A stretch of 64,000 nt of DNA, taken from contig NC_083648.1 of assembly GCF_963576545.1 (NCBI RefSeq), forward strand, positions 9,659,739-9,723,738, in the 5' to 3' direction. This DNA is from Limanda limanda (lineage: Eukaryota; Chordata; Actinopteri; Pleuronectiformes; Pleuronectidae). This document shows, piece after piece, positions 1 through 42,429 of the stretch (its first letter is position 1; every line of letters starts with the position of its first letter). A program made the translations under genes and the position numbers. The notes below the pieces were generated by a model. The model worked only from the letters and a program-made list of their open reading frames with translations, did not search any database and was not told the origin of the DNA.

Positions 1-173
1 GTGATGAAATCAGCAACTAGACGACGGGAGTGTTTACCGTGGCCGAGCGGCTGTTTGCTTGAGCAGTAGAATCGGTTTCTTTTTCTTTCTGCCTTGTGCA
101 TAACTCGAGAATGAACTTTAGGAAACTTAAAGGCATAGCTACCTGCCTTGTGCAGCCTTTACTGAACATCATA

Positions 174-670
174 GATCAGAATCAGAATCAGAAAGTATTT
201 ATTGCCAAGTAGGTTTAAACCTACCTGGAATTTGCTCTGGTTATTGGTCCATACAATGAACATAGAAACATAATAACACAATAAATACACCACACATAAG
301 AAAAACAATAATAATAATAATAAAAACAATATATATTTACTCACTATTAACTTCTTATTTACTCACTTTTTCTAATATTTATACAAGGTAGCATTTATTT
401 AGACAAATATATCTATATAAAAATATATAAAAGATATAAAAAGTGAAGTAAAAGGTGAAATGCACAATGCAAAAAGCAAAACAGTGAACAGTGTCAAATT
501 GCATTATGCAATGAAATACAGTATAATATATATAATATAATATAATTTAACACATCTTAGGGGTGTGGGGGCGGAATAAAAGTCCAAGACAGGTGGAGGT
601 CCCGGGCCTTGTTGATAAGGCCCACTGCAGTCGGGAAGAAGCTGGTCTTGTGCCGGGCGGTTTTAGTCCT
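174..670 (-). repeat. LINE-like retroposon remnant, teleost type
   Basis: Starts with repeated AATCAG units (an ATTCTG-type 3' tail read on the minus strand), then TATTTATTGCCAAGTAGG. It ends in a GC-rich part containing GGGAAGAAGCTGGTCTTGTG. I recognise this combination from many fish genomes as LINE-derived. The family name is not certain. Confidence 0.5.
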
Positions 671-694
671 GGTTTTAGATATTAACAGAACAAA

Positions 695-862
695 CTAGTA
701 GAGCACGAACCTCCACCAAGGCTGAGAAGTCCCCTTAAATTCAACCAAGCTGCACCAAATTCCAAAATTTTGAGGTAATCCATCCTGCAGTTTTTTGCAC
801 AATCCTGCAAAGACACAAACACAGATGACATCATTAACCTCCTTGGTGGAGGTAATAATTCA
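695..862 (-). repeat. Recurrent fish repeat, copy 1
   Basis: Reverse orientation: CTAGTAGAGCACGAACCTCC, then CCTTAAATTCAACCAAGCTG and CACCAAATT. It shares this core with copies at 9505, 12415, 35835, 37639 and 59185. Confidence 0.6.
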
Positions 863-2393
863 GACAGGAAACAGGCTCCATGCACGCGAGACATATGCAC
901 ATAGATATACTGTATGTGGCATATCAACAAACCATTTGGGCATAATTAGCATCCCTGTTAGCAAACTGTCATCTGGGATCTCCAAATCAGATTGATTAAT
1001 AGTCCCAGCTGCGCCGTCATGACAACCGTTTTGTTTATTACAGTTTGGTTTCTCAATCCAAGTAATAATTAGGGGGCTAATTGCATCTCGCATTGCTCCT
1101 CTAATTAAAACCGTCAGCTTGCTTTTGCTCGTCCGCCTCTGCTGCCCGGGCATTAGGGCCGCTGGACTGCAGGGTTCATATCAGGGAGATCCCTCAGGGA
1201 CAAACTAATGAGGAGGAAGAGGAGGAAGAGGAGGGAGAGCGGGAGACAGCTGTTTGTGCCTAATTCTCCCTGATTCGATGCACCCTCGCTGTGTGTTGAA
1301 CAACAACCTGAGTGAAAATGCAGAGTTTGACAGAGCATGAGAGATGATATCATGAACTTTTCCTTTCCTTCGGTCCTGAGAATCCGAAAATCCCTCAGTC
1401 ACGTTAAAAGAACCGATAGAGCCCAGCGGAGTTGTTGTGAGGTGTGTCCCAGAATTCCGTGCACATGCTTTGGTTTTCCCTGCAGTCAAGAGCCGACACG
1501 TTGAGGAATGTGACCCACGAGACATTACCCCAGAACCGTAATGTCTTCTCAAATAAACAGGGGGATGAATCTCTTTGTTTTTTCTCCAGGTATTACCCAA
1601 CTAAACCTATAAATCAAGACTTAAAAGAGGTAAATCGATTATTCCCTTAATAACATTACATGTGTGCAGGCGCCAGACGGGTGTTGAACAGGTGACCCTC
1701 TCCTCTCTGCCAGTCAGAACCTGTCTGACCAGCTTGGAACGACTGAATCCTGGAAACCGACCCGACACGCATTCTTCCCTTTTTTAAAACCTACATTCAT
1801 CAAGCCGGCTTTTGTGTCTGCTGCACTTCTCAGTAGTGCTGACGTCCTTACACAAACATTTTGTTGCATAACACCAGATACAGGCCACAGTATCAGCCTT
1901 CAACTATACTCCTGTGAATCTCTCTATCAGTGCCTTTACTTCCTGTGAACTGTAAACTAATGAAAGTGCACGGATCAGCATCGGATTCAAGCCCTTAGCT
2001 GACATTTAATATATCGAGAACTTGATATCGGATCTGCGTCAAACAAAGCTGGATTCACAGAGACAGTTGTTAGTTATGAGTTCCCCTAAGAATCCCAGAC
2101 ACAAATCTCCTGGATATGTGACACACCAAATGCTTTCTCCGAAATGACACGACGCGCCTGGAGATGCTGGTCACAGTGGTTGTTTTTAACTAGCGCCGCG
2201 CAGCAGTGGAAAAGACTCCGGCCCTTGCCAGTATAAATACGGCCAGCTCGCTCTGACACACGAGCCAGGACTCGCTTTGTCGCTGAGATTTGACTCCCAT
2301 TGTACACGCAGCCGACATCGCTTATTTTCACATGAAAGGCCGGCCAAGTTATGACTGCACGGAGCGGATTCACAAACAGACGCACACACAGAG

Positions 2394-2431
2394 ACACACC
2401 CGCACACACACACACACTCACACACACACGG
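2394..2431. repeat. CA microsatellite
   Basis: Interrupted CA run in egfra intron 1, about 190 bp before exon 2. Confidence 0.8.
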
Positions 2432-2622
2432 AAAGCGATAAATTGAGCCAATGTGTTTCATAAGCAGTGGATGTTCCAGACTGAGAGCACCAGGGAGCTT
2501 TGGATTCATGTTTTTCTGACTTTGCAATTCCACATGATGATTTACCTGCAGTGTGCATCATTTGTTTCAAGTATCATTCAAAAATGCATGAAAAACTCTT
2601 ACAAAAATATCTTTCTCTGCAG

Positions 2623-20144
<17,522 letters not shown>

Positions 20145-22192
20145 CCACGCCATGGATAAAAACACAAGACACTTTCCTTTCTTTCCTGAAATGTCTGGGC
20201 TGGAGAAGCACACCTGATTGGTACCATCAACTATCATATATGTTGTACCCTGTCCCATGAAGTCAGGTGACACTGTGCAGCTTTCCATGTTGTTTGCATG
20301 CTGTCGTAACTGTCTTATAAAAACCTGTCTCATTCCAAAGAGCTTTTTTCCTCACAAATCAAAGGATAAGTGATTTTTACTCGGTGAAAGCTGGACGAGA
20401 GCCGAAGCACACGTGACTCAGTCGACCTGAGGTTGTGGAGCAGATGCGCTCCGTCCCAATGCGTCGTCAGAAAGTGAAAATCGCTTTCCAATGTCTCAGA
20501 AGTGAAAATGCTGCGTGTGATCCTAATGTGTCGGTGCAGGAGGTAAGTGCCTGAATGTCTTTGGGAGGCAGAAGGACAGAAACTGGCAGCTCAGCCCAAA
20601 ACACAACTTAAGGTACATGCGTCACAGAATCACAATCATCAAAGGAGTATTGATGAGTTTGAATAGAAACGGTTGACGCACACACACGGTCGGGTTCTCG
20701 GTCGACACTGATGTGAAGCCTTTGACTGGTGGGGCCCTCGGGGGCCTGAAGACACTCCTCCTGGAGGAGGAGTCAACGAGGAGGCGAGACGTCACAACGT
20801 ATAGAAATCATTGTTTAGTGGGAATACTGGTGAATGATATCATTGAAACATGTTAACCTTTCTGCTCTAAGACAGTTCTATGTGTGTGTGATTGATTTTG
20901 TTGCCTCTTTATGGTCGTGGTTAGGGTTAACTTGGGGTTAGAACACATTTTAACGACTTAAAAAGTCCCATAATCAATTGGTTAAAAACCCTTCATAGAT
21001 GGATGAAATAAATAAAATAAGAGATGATTTAAAAGAGCATAGACAAAGGTGGTGAAGGTTCTCCAGACCTCTCCTATGGCTGTTAATTCAAAAAAGGTGA
21101 GACATGTTAATATGAAGAAGTGTCATAAATAATGATTAATAATAAATAACAGCAATGATAAATGTATAAAATTCATTAAGTTTAGGGATAAGGTTTTGAT
21201 GAGGCTGTCAACAACGAATGGAAGTCAATGCGAACCAACTGTGTGTGTGTGTGTGTGTTTGTCAGTGCCCGGATGTGTGTTACCACAGCAACTATGTAGA
21301 GAATGTGATGGTAAATATGGCGAATGTGTTTGTGGTCATATTCAGGCGGGTCTGTTTCGTAGTTGTAGCTCTCTTGAGTGAAGTGTATTTGTGTGGACCC
21401 ACAAAGTTCGCTACACTCTGGGCTGTGTATGAATGTGGAGTATTCCTCCGCTCACACAGGAAACTGTTTTCCTTCCCTGTCACTGATCATTTCCTTCCAA
21501 TGGTTTATTTTTAACACTCCTGACTTAAGGAGGTTGTCAAGATTTTACAGTCGACTCGACGACCATTAACTTAAAAACCGGGGAAAAACTCCAGTAGCTC
21601 CAGATGTGTTCCCATAGAGGTTATTATTTGTGTGTGTGTGTTTCCACTTGTTTAATATGCTGGTTGAACTGTCCTAGAGTCACTGAGCGACTTGTTTGAA
21701 TTTTTAACTAACTGCCATTACTAGTGGTATTTCCTTGTAAACACGATGTATCTTAGCGATTGTTTGAATGACTCTGTGTCGCATTAGAAACTCAGGATGT
21801 TTCTGATGTTTTTGTCTAAAGTATCATTCCCAGGAGACTTTTCCTTCTCTGTGTTTTTCTTTTCGTTTAGACTGTTGTTTCAGTCAGGGTGTTGAGACCG
21901 TCTCTGTGAACCTGCCCCTAAAGCTTTAAAGTTTTGTAGTCTTGCAAGGGCTTGAACTTTGCGAATATCATTCCTAGTTTTAAAGGAATCTCCTCTTGTA
22001 GCAGCCTGTAGACCTACTTTTGCAGATTTTACACAGGTACATGTACAGAAAACAGTGGATATTGCTGTAATATACCCCCATAAAAAGTCACCTATAATTT
22101 ATACTATCAGTACACCGTTTTGTCACATCATACGTGAATATGCACTTGTTCCTGAATTGTAATTATTTCATTCAGAAGTGAATATGAATAAA
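20145..22192 (+). other. egfra: egfra 3'UTR, inferred
   Basis: No coding exon follows the stop. The stretch is AT-rich with short GT runs (21240-21258, 21630-21641) and ends at the first good AATAAA. The end is inferred from that signal and not shown by transcripts. Confidence 0.6.
22187..22192 (+). terminator. Poly(A) signal for egfra
   Basis: AATAAA followed by T-rich and GT-rich sequence (tctttttttt, then tcttgtttgtttgctttgtc), the usual layout of a vertebrate cleavage site. It lies about 2 kb after the stop codon. Confidence 0.6.
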
Positions 22193-24107
22193 TCTTTTTT
22201 TTCTATGGAAACACATCTTGTTTGTTTGCTTTGTCTTTCCCTCACAGCTGAAACAAGTGATGAGAAGTAAAGAGACGGAGGAAGAAGGAGAAAGAGCCCA
22301 ATGATTCACTCATTTACTCAGTGTTTCTTTTTTTTATCTTGATGTTTTCAGCACTTCAAGTAACAGTTTGATGAATAAGCAGATAATCAGCAGATGACGA
22401 GTGAATCCTCTCTGATCCTTCAGTTTGTTTGTCCACCAGTGACGAGCAGATGTAGTAAAACTGTAATAGTTAATGAAAACTGATCAAAGTAACTTTAATA
22501 ATGCTGATTATAGTGTTTAACTTCTTATTCCTGTTGATGTCTGTCTGAGGGGAAGAAATAGTTTCCTAAACGTAACAAAACTCCTTTTTAAGAGGACGCA
22601 AATTAAAATAAAATAGGTAAAATTGTAGTAACTTATTTTGTTGTTTGAAATTTATTAAATAATGTCACAGATTGGGATGATTTTACATTGTTGTAGAAAT
22701 GTTTAAATATTAGTTTTAACATCAAATTGTTATATTTTACCATGAGGTTAAATGTGATTTGTTTAAGGATTAAAAGCCGTAACTTTAAGCTTATATACTT
22801 TTGAGTTCAAATGTAAACGGCCTAGTTTAAAACCATATTTATTTCATGTCATAAATACAAATATTTGTGGCTAAATCAATACTGAAAGTTGGGAAGGTTT
22901 ATAAGGAGGAACTGATCTGCTTGATCAGAGCTGATTTTGCTTTGATCAGATTTGACTAATAGTTTACTTGAACTTTATTTAGAGAAACAAATGATTAACG
23001 GTGACAGAGACCAGGAGGATGTCTTCATATGACAACATCGACAACAACTAAAAAGATGCATTGAATGTTAATCACGTCCATGTTTGAAGAGGAGGCCGTG
23101 TCATTGTGCTGGCTCATTTCATTCTAGTGCATGAAATGTAATGAGTGGTAAAAGGATTTGTGGCTGTTGATTTGCCAGTGTTACTATGAATTGAATGCAA
23201 TTTGATTCAAGAGTGAGGAAAGTAATAAGAATTAATCAACTTAATTTTGATAAAGTAGAATAAAATCCTGAAACCATCGAAGAAAGTTCGAAATATGTCA
23301 ATGAAGTGTGATATAAAAGGACTTGTGTACTATTCCATATAAAAAAGGAATTAAAACAGCAATAAAGAAAAGTGTTGGATTTGATTTGGTTTATGGTTTA
23401 TATCATATTAAAGGTCTCCGGAGGATCAGAAATAAAATAAACAACATGAAACCATAAACTTTTTATATTTATAACTAAAATATATGTTAACAGTCAGCTT
23501 TGGGACAGAAACATTGTCCCATTAGGGTCCAATGGACGGAATCAAAAATCTATCAATGCTTTTCACCCCACAAAGTCTGATATAAGTTTGTACTACTTCT
23601 CACTCCTTTTGGAATATTATGCTAAATCATTAATCATTATTTTTCCTCATTCAGTTGAAAATAAAGTTTGTTCATTTTCACCAGTTTGTATATTTCAATT
23701 TTTTTAATGTAAATGTTTACAAAATAAATAAATGAATGAAAAAAACAACGTAATTAATAAATGTATAAATACGTAATCATGATCAAAGTTATATAATATA
23801 ATACATTTTCAGGGACTTCTTAACTTTATTATATATATATATTATATACTCTAAATCATTAAGTGTTTAATTTGTGTTTATTTTCTTTTCACTAGTTGGT
23901 ATCATTTATTTTGTTTAATTTACATGTTCCGAAAAAATTGACGTAATAAATAAATGCATATTATCATGATACAAGTTATCTGGGAGAAGCTGGTTAATAA
24001 AATACATTTTTTAGGGACTTCTTAAATATACACAAAGCGTTTCCTGGTGTCAAGTCTAGATGCAGTGAACCGGGGAGGACGCTGGGTGGCAGCACCGAGA
24101 GAACACT
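22193..24107. other. Intergenic spacer egfra-npc1
   Basis: AT-rich sequence of about 1.9 kb. I see no gene; the last part must hold the npc1 promoter but no clear core element stands out. TA runs lie near 23830. Confidence 0.6.
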
Positions 24108-24212
24108 TTGTCTCCTACGCCATCAAACAAACCGCAGAAGAAGAGAGCATCCACAACATATGTGAAACTCGGGCTCCGCTGTCACTCGGACTCGAACCCT
24201 TCCGCCGGCGGC

Positions 24213-36769
<12,557 letters not shown>

Positions 36770-37560
36770 GAGGCGGCGGACAATGAACAATGCCCCTGAC
36801 TGTGTGTCTGGTAGGGACTGTGTGGGGGGGGTGAGCGCGAGGCAGTTTCTGTGACCACTGACACACTCGTCGTCATTGCCGCTACTATGCACGGATTTCA
36901 CTCAGGAAAACACTTGGGATTGCCAGAGGCCTTGTTGGGCTGCACACTCGTATCGACTTCTGCAGCAGACTTCAGACCCCCGAACATTCCTCACACTACA
37001 GGACAAGCCCGACCTCGCGGTATTTGAAGCGTGAGCATCGTGCCGCGGGACAGAGTTCAACACTTTGACCGTGTGGACGTCAGAGAGACACCGCCCCCCC
37101 CCCAACACCATTTTACAGACAGATTATTTTAGCTATTTTGATACAGGAAAACGTAAAAGGGTAAAAGTGGTCAGTTTTTTTTTAATGTGTTTTTTTTTTT
37201 AAATCTATGCCTGAAGCAAATCTATATAAAATAGATCTGACATTCTTTTTTTTATTAACTTGTTAGAACTGTTTGATATTATTAACCTTTTATTGACTGT
37301 AGCACAGCGCTCACCGGAGCTAACCAATAACAATAGCAATATCATAAGTCCCCCATAATACCTGGCATCAACATGAATCCTCTTTAGAGCAAACTGCATC
37401 AGAAAGACGCACGGCTCATTTCACCATAGCAATAATATGTTTCCTGTGCACCTAAAGAATCTGGGAGTAGCTTGTAGGTACTGAGACAGTCATGTTTTTA
37501 CGCGAGTACACTGGATTTTGAATTAAAAGTGTGTTTTAGCTTTACTTTTTTTGCTTTTAT
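36770..37560 (+). other. npc1: npc1 3'UTR, inferred
   Basis: Non-coding sequence after the npc1 stop up to the first plausible poly(A) signal. The true end may be further, since ATTAAA also occurs near 38233 and 38563. Confidence 0.4.
37522..37527 (+). terminator. Candidate poly(A) signal of npc1
   Basis: ATTAAA variant followed by GTGTGTTTT and T-rich sequence. No canonical AATAAA was seen nearer to the stop. Confidence 0.35.
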
Positions 37561-37638
37561 TCTATTTGTTCACATCTATGAGGCCTTTTTTCTTTTTACC
37601 TATGGAAGGTATTAGAATGGCACTCACTGGAGAACATT

Positions 37639-37895
37639 GCTCTGCCGAGGCCACACTCATAGATTTCAGTCCTCTAAATGTGGCAGATTGATCCATCTCA
37701 CAATGTTATGAAAGTCAAAGAAATTCCCTGATCTGCACCAAAATTGAACGGGTTCTTCTCTGACCACAACCTTCCACCGAGTTTTCTAGGAAATCCATTC
37801 AGTTGATTTTGTGTAATCTTGCGTACAATCCAACCAATTAACAAACAAACGGACAGCGGTGAAAACATCACCTCTTTGACGAAGGCACCAACAGT
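37639..37895 (-). repeat. Recurrent fish repeat, copy 5
   Basis: Reverse orientation: TCTGCCGAGGCC, CACTCATAGATTTCAGTCCT, CCCTGATCTGCACCAAAATT, TAGGAAATCCATTCAGTTGA and ACAAACAAACGG in family order. Confidence 0.6.
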
Positions 37896-40647
37896 AAACA
37901 TCAACACCCTCAAAGCTTAAACTTGACGGTCACTGTTTCATTTCACGTTCAGTTTACACGCAAAGTCGTAACAGGAAGTATGTTGCTCCTGTCGTGTTTT
38001 TTATTCTTGCATCGATTACCTCTTGCGCCACATTTCATTTCAGTGATAGCTGATGTATCTTAATTGTTTTTTTGAGGTTGTTAGTCCAACACCCCCCCGA
38101 GTCAAGATACATGTTCATGCCAGATGTGAAGGGTGCTGTAAATAATGCTAATAATGGTTTAACATTGAAGTGTAACTGTGACACTTTCCAGTTTCTGAGG
38201 TACAGCTGCAGCTGGAGAGATCAAACTTTCCATTAAACTGTAAATAACATGCACGGGACTGATTTAGATTTCTGGTCAACTAGACTTTCTAGAGCATGTT
38301 TTACTGAATGCTGACTAGATAAAGACTATAGACGACACATTTAAGTTAATAATGATATTATTTTAATTTGTTAACCACTAACAATGTGAAACTGGGAACT
38401 GGAAAAATGAAATGTTGGATTTTCAATGAGTTTTTTTTTTACTTAACACCCAACAACCTATGCTTCAACCTGTCTGAGGTGTTGGTTAATGCGACTGATC
38501 ATTCATTGTGCCTTAATCCCAGTTGTGTGCTCCCACTTATTGAATTTGAACAGGACTGAGACATTAAACGAAGAGGATGTTATCGTTTTAACCAAAGTGT
38601 TAAAAAAATCTTTTAAGGAACCAAATTCCTTGTTTTCAATCTTCTGAAACAATGTTTTTGTTTTCCCCTCATGATGCAGTTGAGTTTTATGGAATGTAAG
38701 AATGAAATGTGTAAAAGAAAAATGTTCATGAGCGACCGACTGAGGAAGAGTTGAGCTTATTAACGGTTCTGTGTTTTGAGATGGAAAAATAATATCTGAC
38801 GATGAAAAACTGAACCAAGCACTGGAATATTTAAGGTTTTTAACAATTTCCCAATATATTCTCCATGAAATAATGTCTCGTCTCAAAATGTTGTTTCTAT
38901 ACTAATGTTTGATCAGATGTACGTTTGATTTAACATTGTATTGTCCTTGCATCTTATCCTTGAGGTTCTATATGAAGAAAATGTACAGTAATTTACTTTT
39001 AAGAGGAATAACCCTTCTGGCACCTTGAGAATGAGATTGTTCAGACCGACCACAGTGTGGCGTCCTCCGTTCACAAAGCTCTGACTGCATCCTGCTCTCA
39101 GTCATGTAGATGTTGAGTGACCTAATTTCCATGTCTTGAAGATATGCAGCCGTGCAAAGCTTTCTATTTGTCTCTTTTTCCAAATGCAGAGTCACTCTGA
39201 GCATAATGGAGAAGGTTGGTCAGCTTCTAAATTGGCGTCATTTGGATATTTACACTATAACTTCAGAGGCTGTCGGTCACTCACATCCCATCTGAGAGCA
39301 GCTGCCAAACCCGGAGCTGGGTCTGCTTCCTCAGTGTGTGTTGTTGTGTGTTGTTGTGACTGTGCGTCCAGCCCTGTTGTCACACAAACCTCCAGCTCAT
39401 AACTTATTTATCCGCTGCCCTGCGAGAGCCGGGGACTGTTCTTTGATTCAAGCTGAGAGATTAAAATATTAATTTCCTCTGCGGGGGAGAGCGTTGCGAG
39501 CGCATGATTATGTAAGACGTGCAAAGCTCACCTCTCTCTCCACCAGACACTGACCTGCCCCTGTCCTGTGACACGTACATACTGTACAGAAAGGCTCATT
39601 GTAGTTCATGAGGGGGTGAGAAACATTTTTGGGGGGAAATATTCTCACAAATGTAAGAAAATCAAGTTAATTTTTGCTGAAAGCAATCAGAGTGTAACAC
39701 AGAAATGCCCTAATTCCCAAATTATTTATATGAGCACACAAAAACACATGCTCAGTTAGACTCAGATATTCATCTGATAGTTCTCTCAATACCACACACA
39801 CTCGATGTTGGTTTCATTTACGTAAAAAAAAGAGTTACTTGTCTAATCTTGGGATAAATCTATTAATAAAAATGTTTTTTTGTATAATTGCCTCTGATGG
39901 GCCAGATGAATGTGTATTAGTCTCTCAGCAGTAATCTGTTAACTAATACAGCTCAGGAGCTCTAATTACAACCATCATGTTGAATTTAATAGTTATGTGG
40001 TGGATGTAAAAAAAGAGAGCACGTGTAGAATTAGTTGCAGCAGTGTGATTTCGCTTCTGTTAAATAGAGGAACATGGACGACAGGGAAATGTATTGAGAA
40101 CACATAATCCAAACTTCCCCAAAAAGGCTCTCATGGTGTTTATTACATTTTTATTATGAGTGCAAGAGACAGCCATTCTTCCTAGTACAGGTTTCAAAAC
40201 TAGTTTTTCAATATAAAATATACCACATAGTTTATCCAGACCTGGTCCTGTCTTTGCCGTCCACCCTCTCCGTGTGTTTTCCTCCCACAGATTTCCTGGA
40301 ACTCACACCGGGACCTCCAGCGCTCCAACTTAAAACGAAAAAGTGGATCTACGTTATCCATCAATAAATAAGTGTAAGAAGCATTTAATGCCCCCCCCTG
40401 CGTCACTGGTTTTCTGTTACACTGGTCTCGGTTGTCTCTGAAATAGACTCTTGGGGTGGAACAAAAGGGATTAGGTAGCGTTGTCAAACACGAGGAGAGG
40501 ATCAGATTTTCAGGTCCACCCGCAGAGCTCTCCCAGTCCAAGTTTGGGATAACAACACAACGGTGCAGTCAGTGAAGAGGGACGCTCTCATTGTTCCCAT
40601 CAGTTTGTACATAACTCATAGAATAACAAAGTGCTGCGAATAGATGC

Positions 40648-40764
40648 ACTGTATGACTGTGTGTGTGAATGGGTGAATAAAAACTGTACTGTAAAGCGCT
40701 TTGAGTGGTCATCAAGACTAGAAAAGCGCTATATAAATTCAAAACCATTTAACCATTTACCATA
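40648..40764 (+). mobile_element. Teleost LINE/SINE-type tail with CATTTAC repeat
   Basis: GTAAAGCGCTTTGAGTGGTC, then TAGAAAAGCGCTATATAAAT and a short CCATTTAA/CCATTTAC tail. AGCGCTTT and AAAGCGCT can pair, as in other stem-loop-bearing fish retroposon ends. Confidence 0.6.
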
Positions 40765-41245
40765 ACAAAAACTCAGCTTCAACTCTAAATGAAGGAAATC
40801 AAATAATAATAATATAATAATAATTCTCACACTGTTATTTCCTGCAGCTTTTTAACCACAAGCCTCAGCGGCCACACTTCCTTGTTTACAAACTACTGTA
40901 AATGACGGGAAAGTCCTGAGTCACAGCATCAGGACAGGGAAAAGGGGCAAAATGCCGTTTCAGCCAAAAGTTATTTTAAAGGGAAGGGCAATAGACTGCA
41001 GCTTGCCCCAAACGATGGTACACATATTTTTCACAATGAGGGTCACTTATGTGTGAGCAGGGCTCAGGAAGGGCTGTCAATAGCCCCCTTTATGAGTCGC
41101 CGGGGGGGGTATTAGGCCGTCAATGGAGGGGACTAAGCCACGTATGCCATGTGTCCACGCTCGGGCCTGCTCTGTTTGTTTTGATGGCAGCACGAGACTG
41201 GCGTGACCGGCGTGGCTGCGGGCCTTGTTTACGTTGGATGTGTGT

Positions 41246-41261
41246 CCCCCCCCCCCCCCCC
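41246..41261. repeat. C homopolymer
   Basis: Sixteen C in a row in the intergenic region. Confidence 0.9.
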
Positions 41262-41964
41262 GCCCCCTCCATGAGAAACAGACCTCTGAGATTGCATCAG
41301 AGCCACAGGTGCAGGCCGCTTCCAGTCAAGGCCGCCGCAGTCTCATGTGCTGACCTGATCAGACCTGGCGTTCTGGAAACATGAGTTATGAGGTGTGTTT
41401 GATGAAGGGGGCTCCAAACAAGAAGGGATAAAGGTTAGAATCCAGTCTTAAACAGAGTCATGTCTGGTTTAAGAGTCGACATGAGCTTCAGACATCGAGC
41501 AGAAATCCTAAAAAACTGCAGCTCACATTTCAGATTCAATATGGAGCAAATAGTGACAGATAAATGAACAGACCCACTGCTAAGAGATACTGTAAATTCA
41601 TAAATGAGACGTATCAAAGCATCAAATATGATCCCAGATTTGTTATTTATCACATAGTAATAGGATCATTTGAATTGTCAAGGTGCTGAAGAGCTAAAGA
41701 AGTTAGATTTAGCTACTGTGTTGTTTTTTAGAAAATGTGCAATGGTTTGAATTAGCTTAAAAACACACGTCTACCACTTGCATTTTTCATAGATGGAATC
41801 CTGTGTGTTTCTGTCGATTCTATTTTAGTTTTTAGGTAACATCTCAGTTGTTGTGAGGCCACAGCCATAGGTTGATAACTATATTGTTATCGCAGAGCAT
41901 TTAGTAATCTGTCCAATAACTGTTGAAACCCAAAATGCCAACTGTTGGAAAAAAAGTGGACGAC

Positions 41965-42260
41965 ATGACTGTGTCCTGATCGCCACCTGGTGGCTGGCTG
42001 CAGTATTATGTAGTAAATCCCACCTCCTCTTGGTTAGTGGATAGGACACGGATCAAACTAAAAACAAATCAGTGCACACTTGAAAAATAGTGTTTGTTAT
42101 TACATTAAGTTTGGTTTTTATTAGTTATATGAAGCTATATAAACAGTGTGTAAGTTTATGAATGACAGCTGATTGCTACTGTGTAGACTCCGCCTACAAA
42201 TGTGCAAGATGGCAGCCCCGTATCTGGGATTTTTAGCTTAACTACTGGATAGTGGGAGAA
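41965..42260 (+). repeat. Teleost interspersed repeat, GCCACCTGGTGGCTGG type
   Basis: Starts CCTGATCGCCACCTGGTGGC and contains CTCTTGGTTAGTGGATAGGA, ATGACAGCTGATTG and GCAAGATGGCAGCCCCG, in the order I know from fish genomes. Class uncertain. Confidence 0.6.
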
Positions 42261-42423
42261 AGTTGAGAGACCCCATCTTTATACACATTATATGATGGTC
42301 ACCTGATGGTGGCGCTAGAGGAAAAGACAGGGGAACCTCCTTAAAGTCTTTAGGCTGCAGATTCAAATCACATTCAGGAACAAGGAAACCCCAGTCTTAT
42401 GTTTGATTGAACAAGCAAAGCAG

Positions 42424-42429
42424 TTTATT
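42424..42429 (-). terminator. Candidate poly(A) signal of cables1
   Basis: TTTATT, that is AATAAA on the minus strand, about 1.6 kb after the cables1 stop. Other minus-strand AATAAA occur near 40138, so this is only the nearest good candidate I noticed. Confidence 0.35.

Larger units (their letters stand above)
1..2622 (+). other. egfra: egfra intron 1, 3' part
   Basis: No exon with a signal peptide was found here, so the window most likely starts inside intron 1. It holds a LINE-like remnant (174-670), a recurrent fish repeat (695-862), a possible conserved block (930-1150) and a CA-rich stretch (2394-2431). The rest is unique sequence with no visible gene. Confidence 0.6.
37561..42420. other. 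Convergent intergenic region npc1/cables1
   Basis: No gene seen. Repeats occupy 37639-37895, 40648-40764 and 41965-42260; a 16-bp C run lies at 41246-41261. The parts at 39080-39540, 39890-39990 and 41050-41240 are unique and of balanced composition, and could be conserved non-coding sequence. Confidence 0.55.

Noticed and set aside
2086..2533. Candidate egfra exon 1 or other gene near the CA run
   Set aside because: Open frames are on the minus strand or lack a signal peptide joined in phase 1 to exon 2.
24186..24206. tRNA B-box-like GGGTTCGAGTCC on the minus strand
   Set aside because: No A box or cloverleaf around it; it is the 5' end of npc1.
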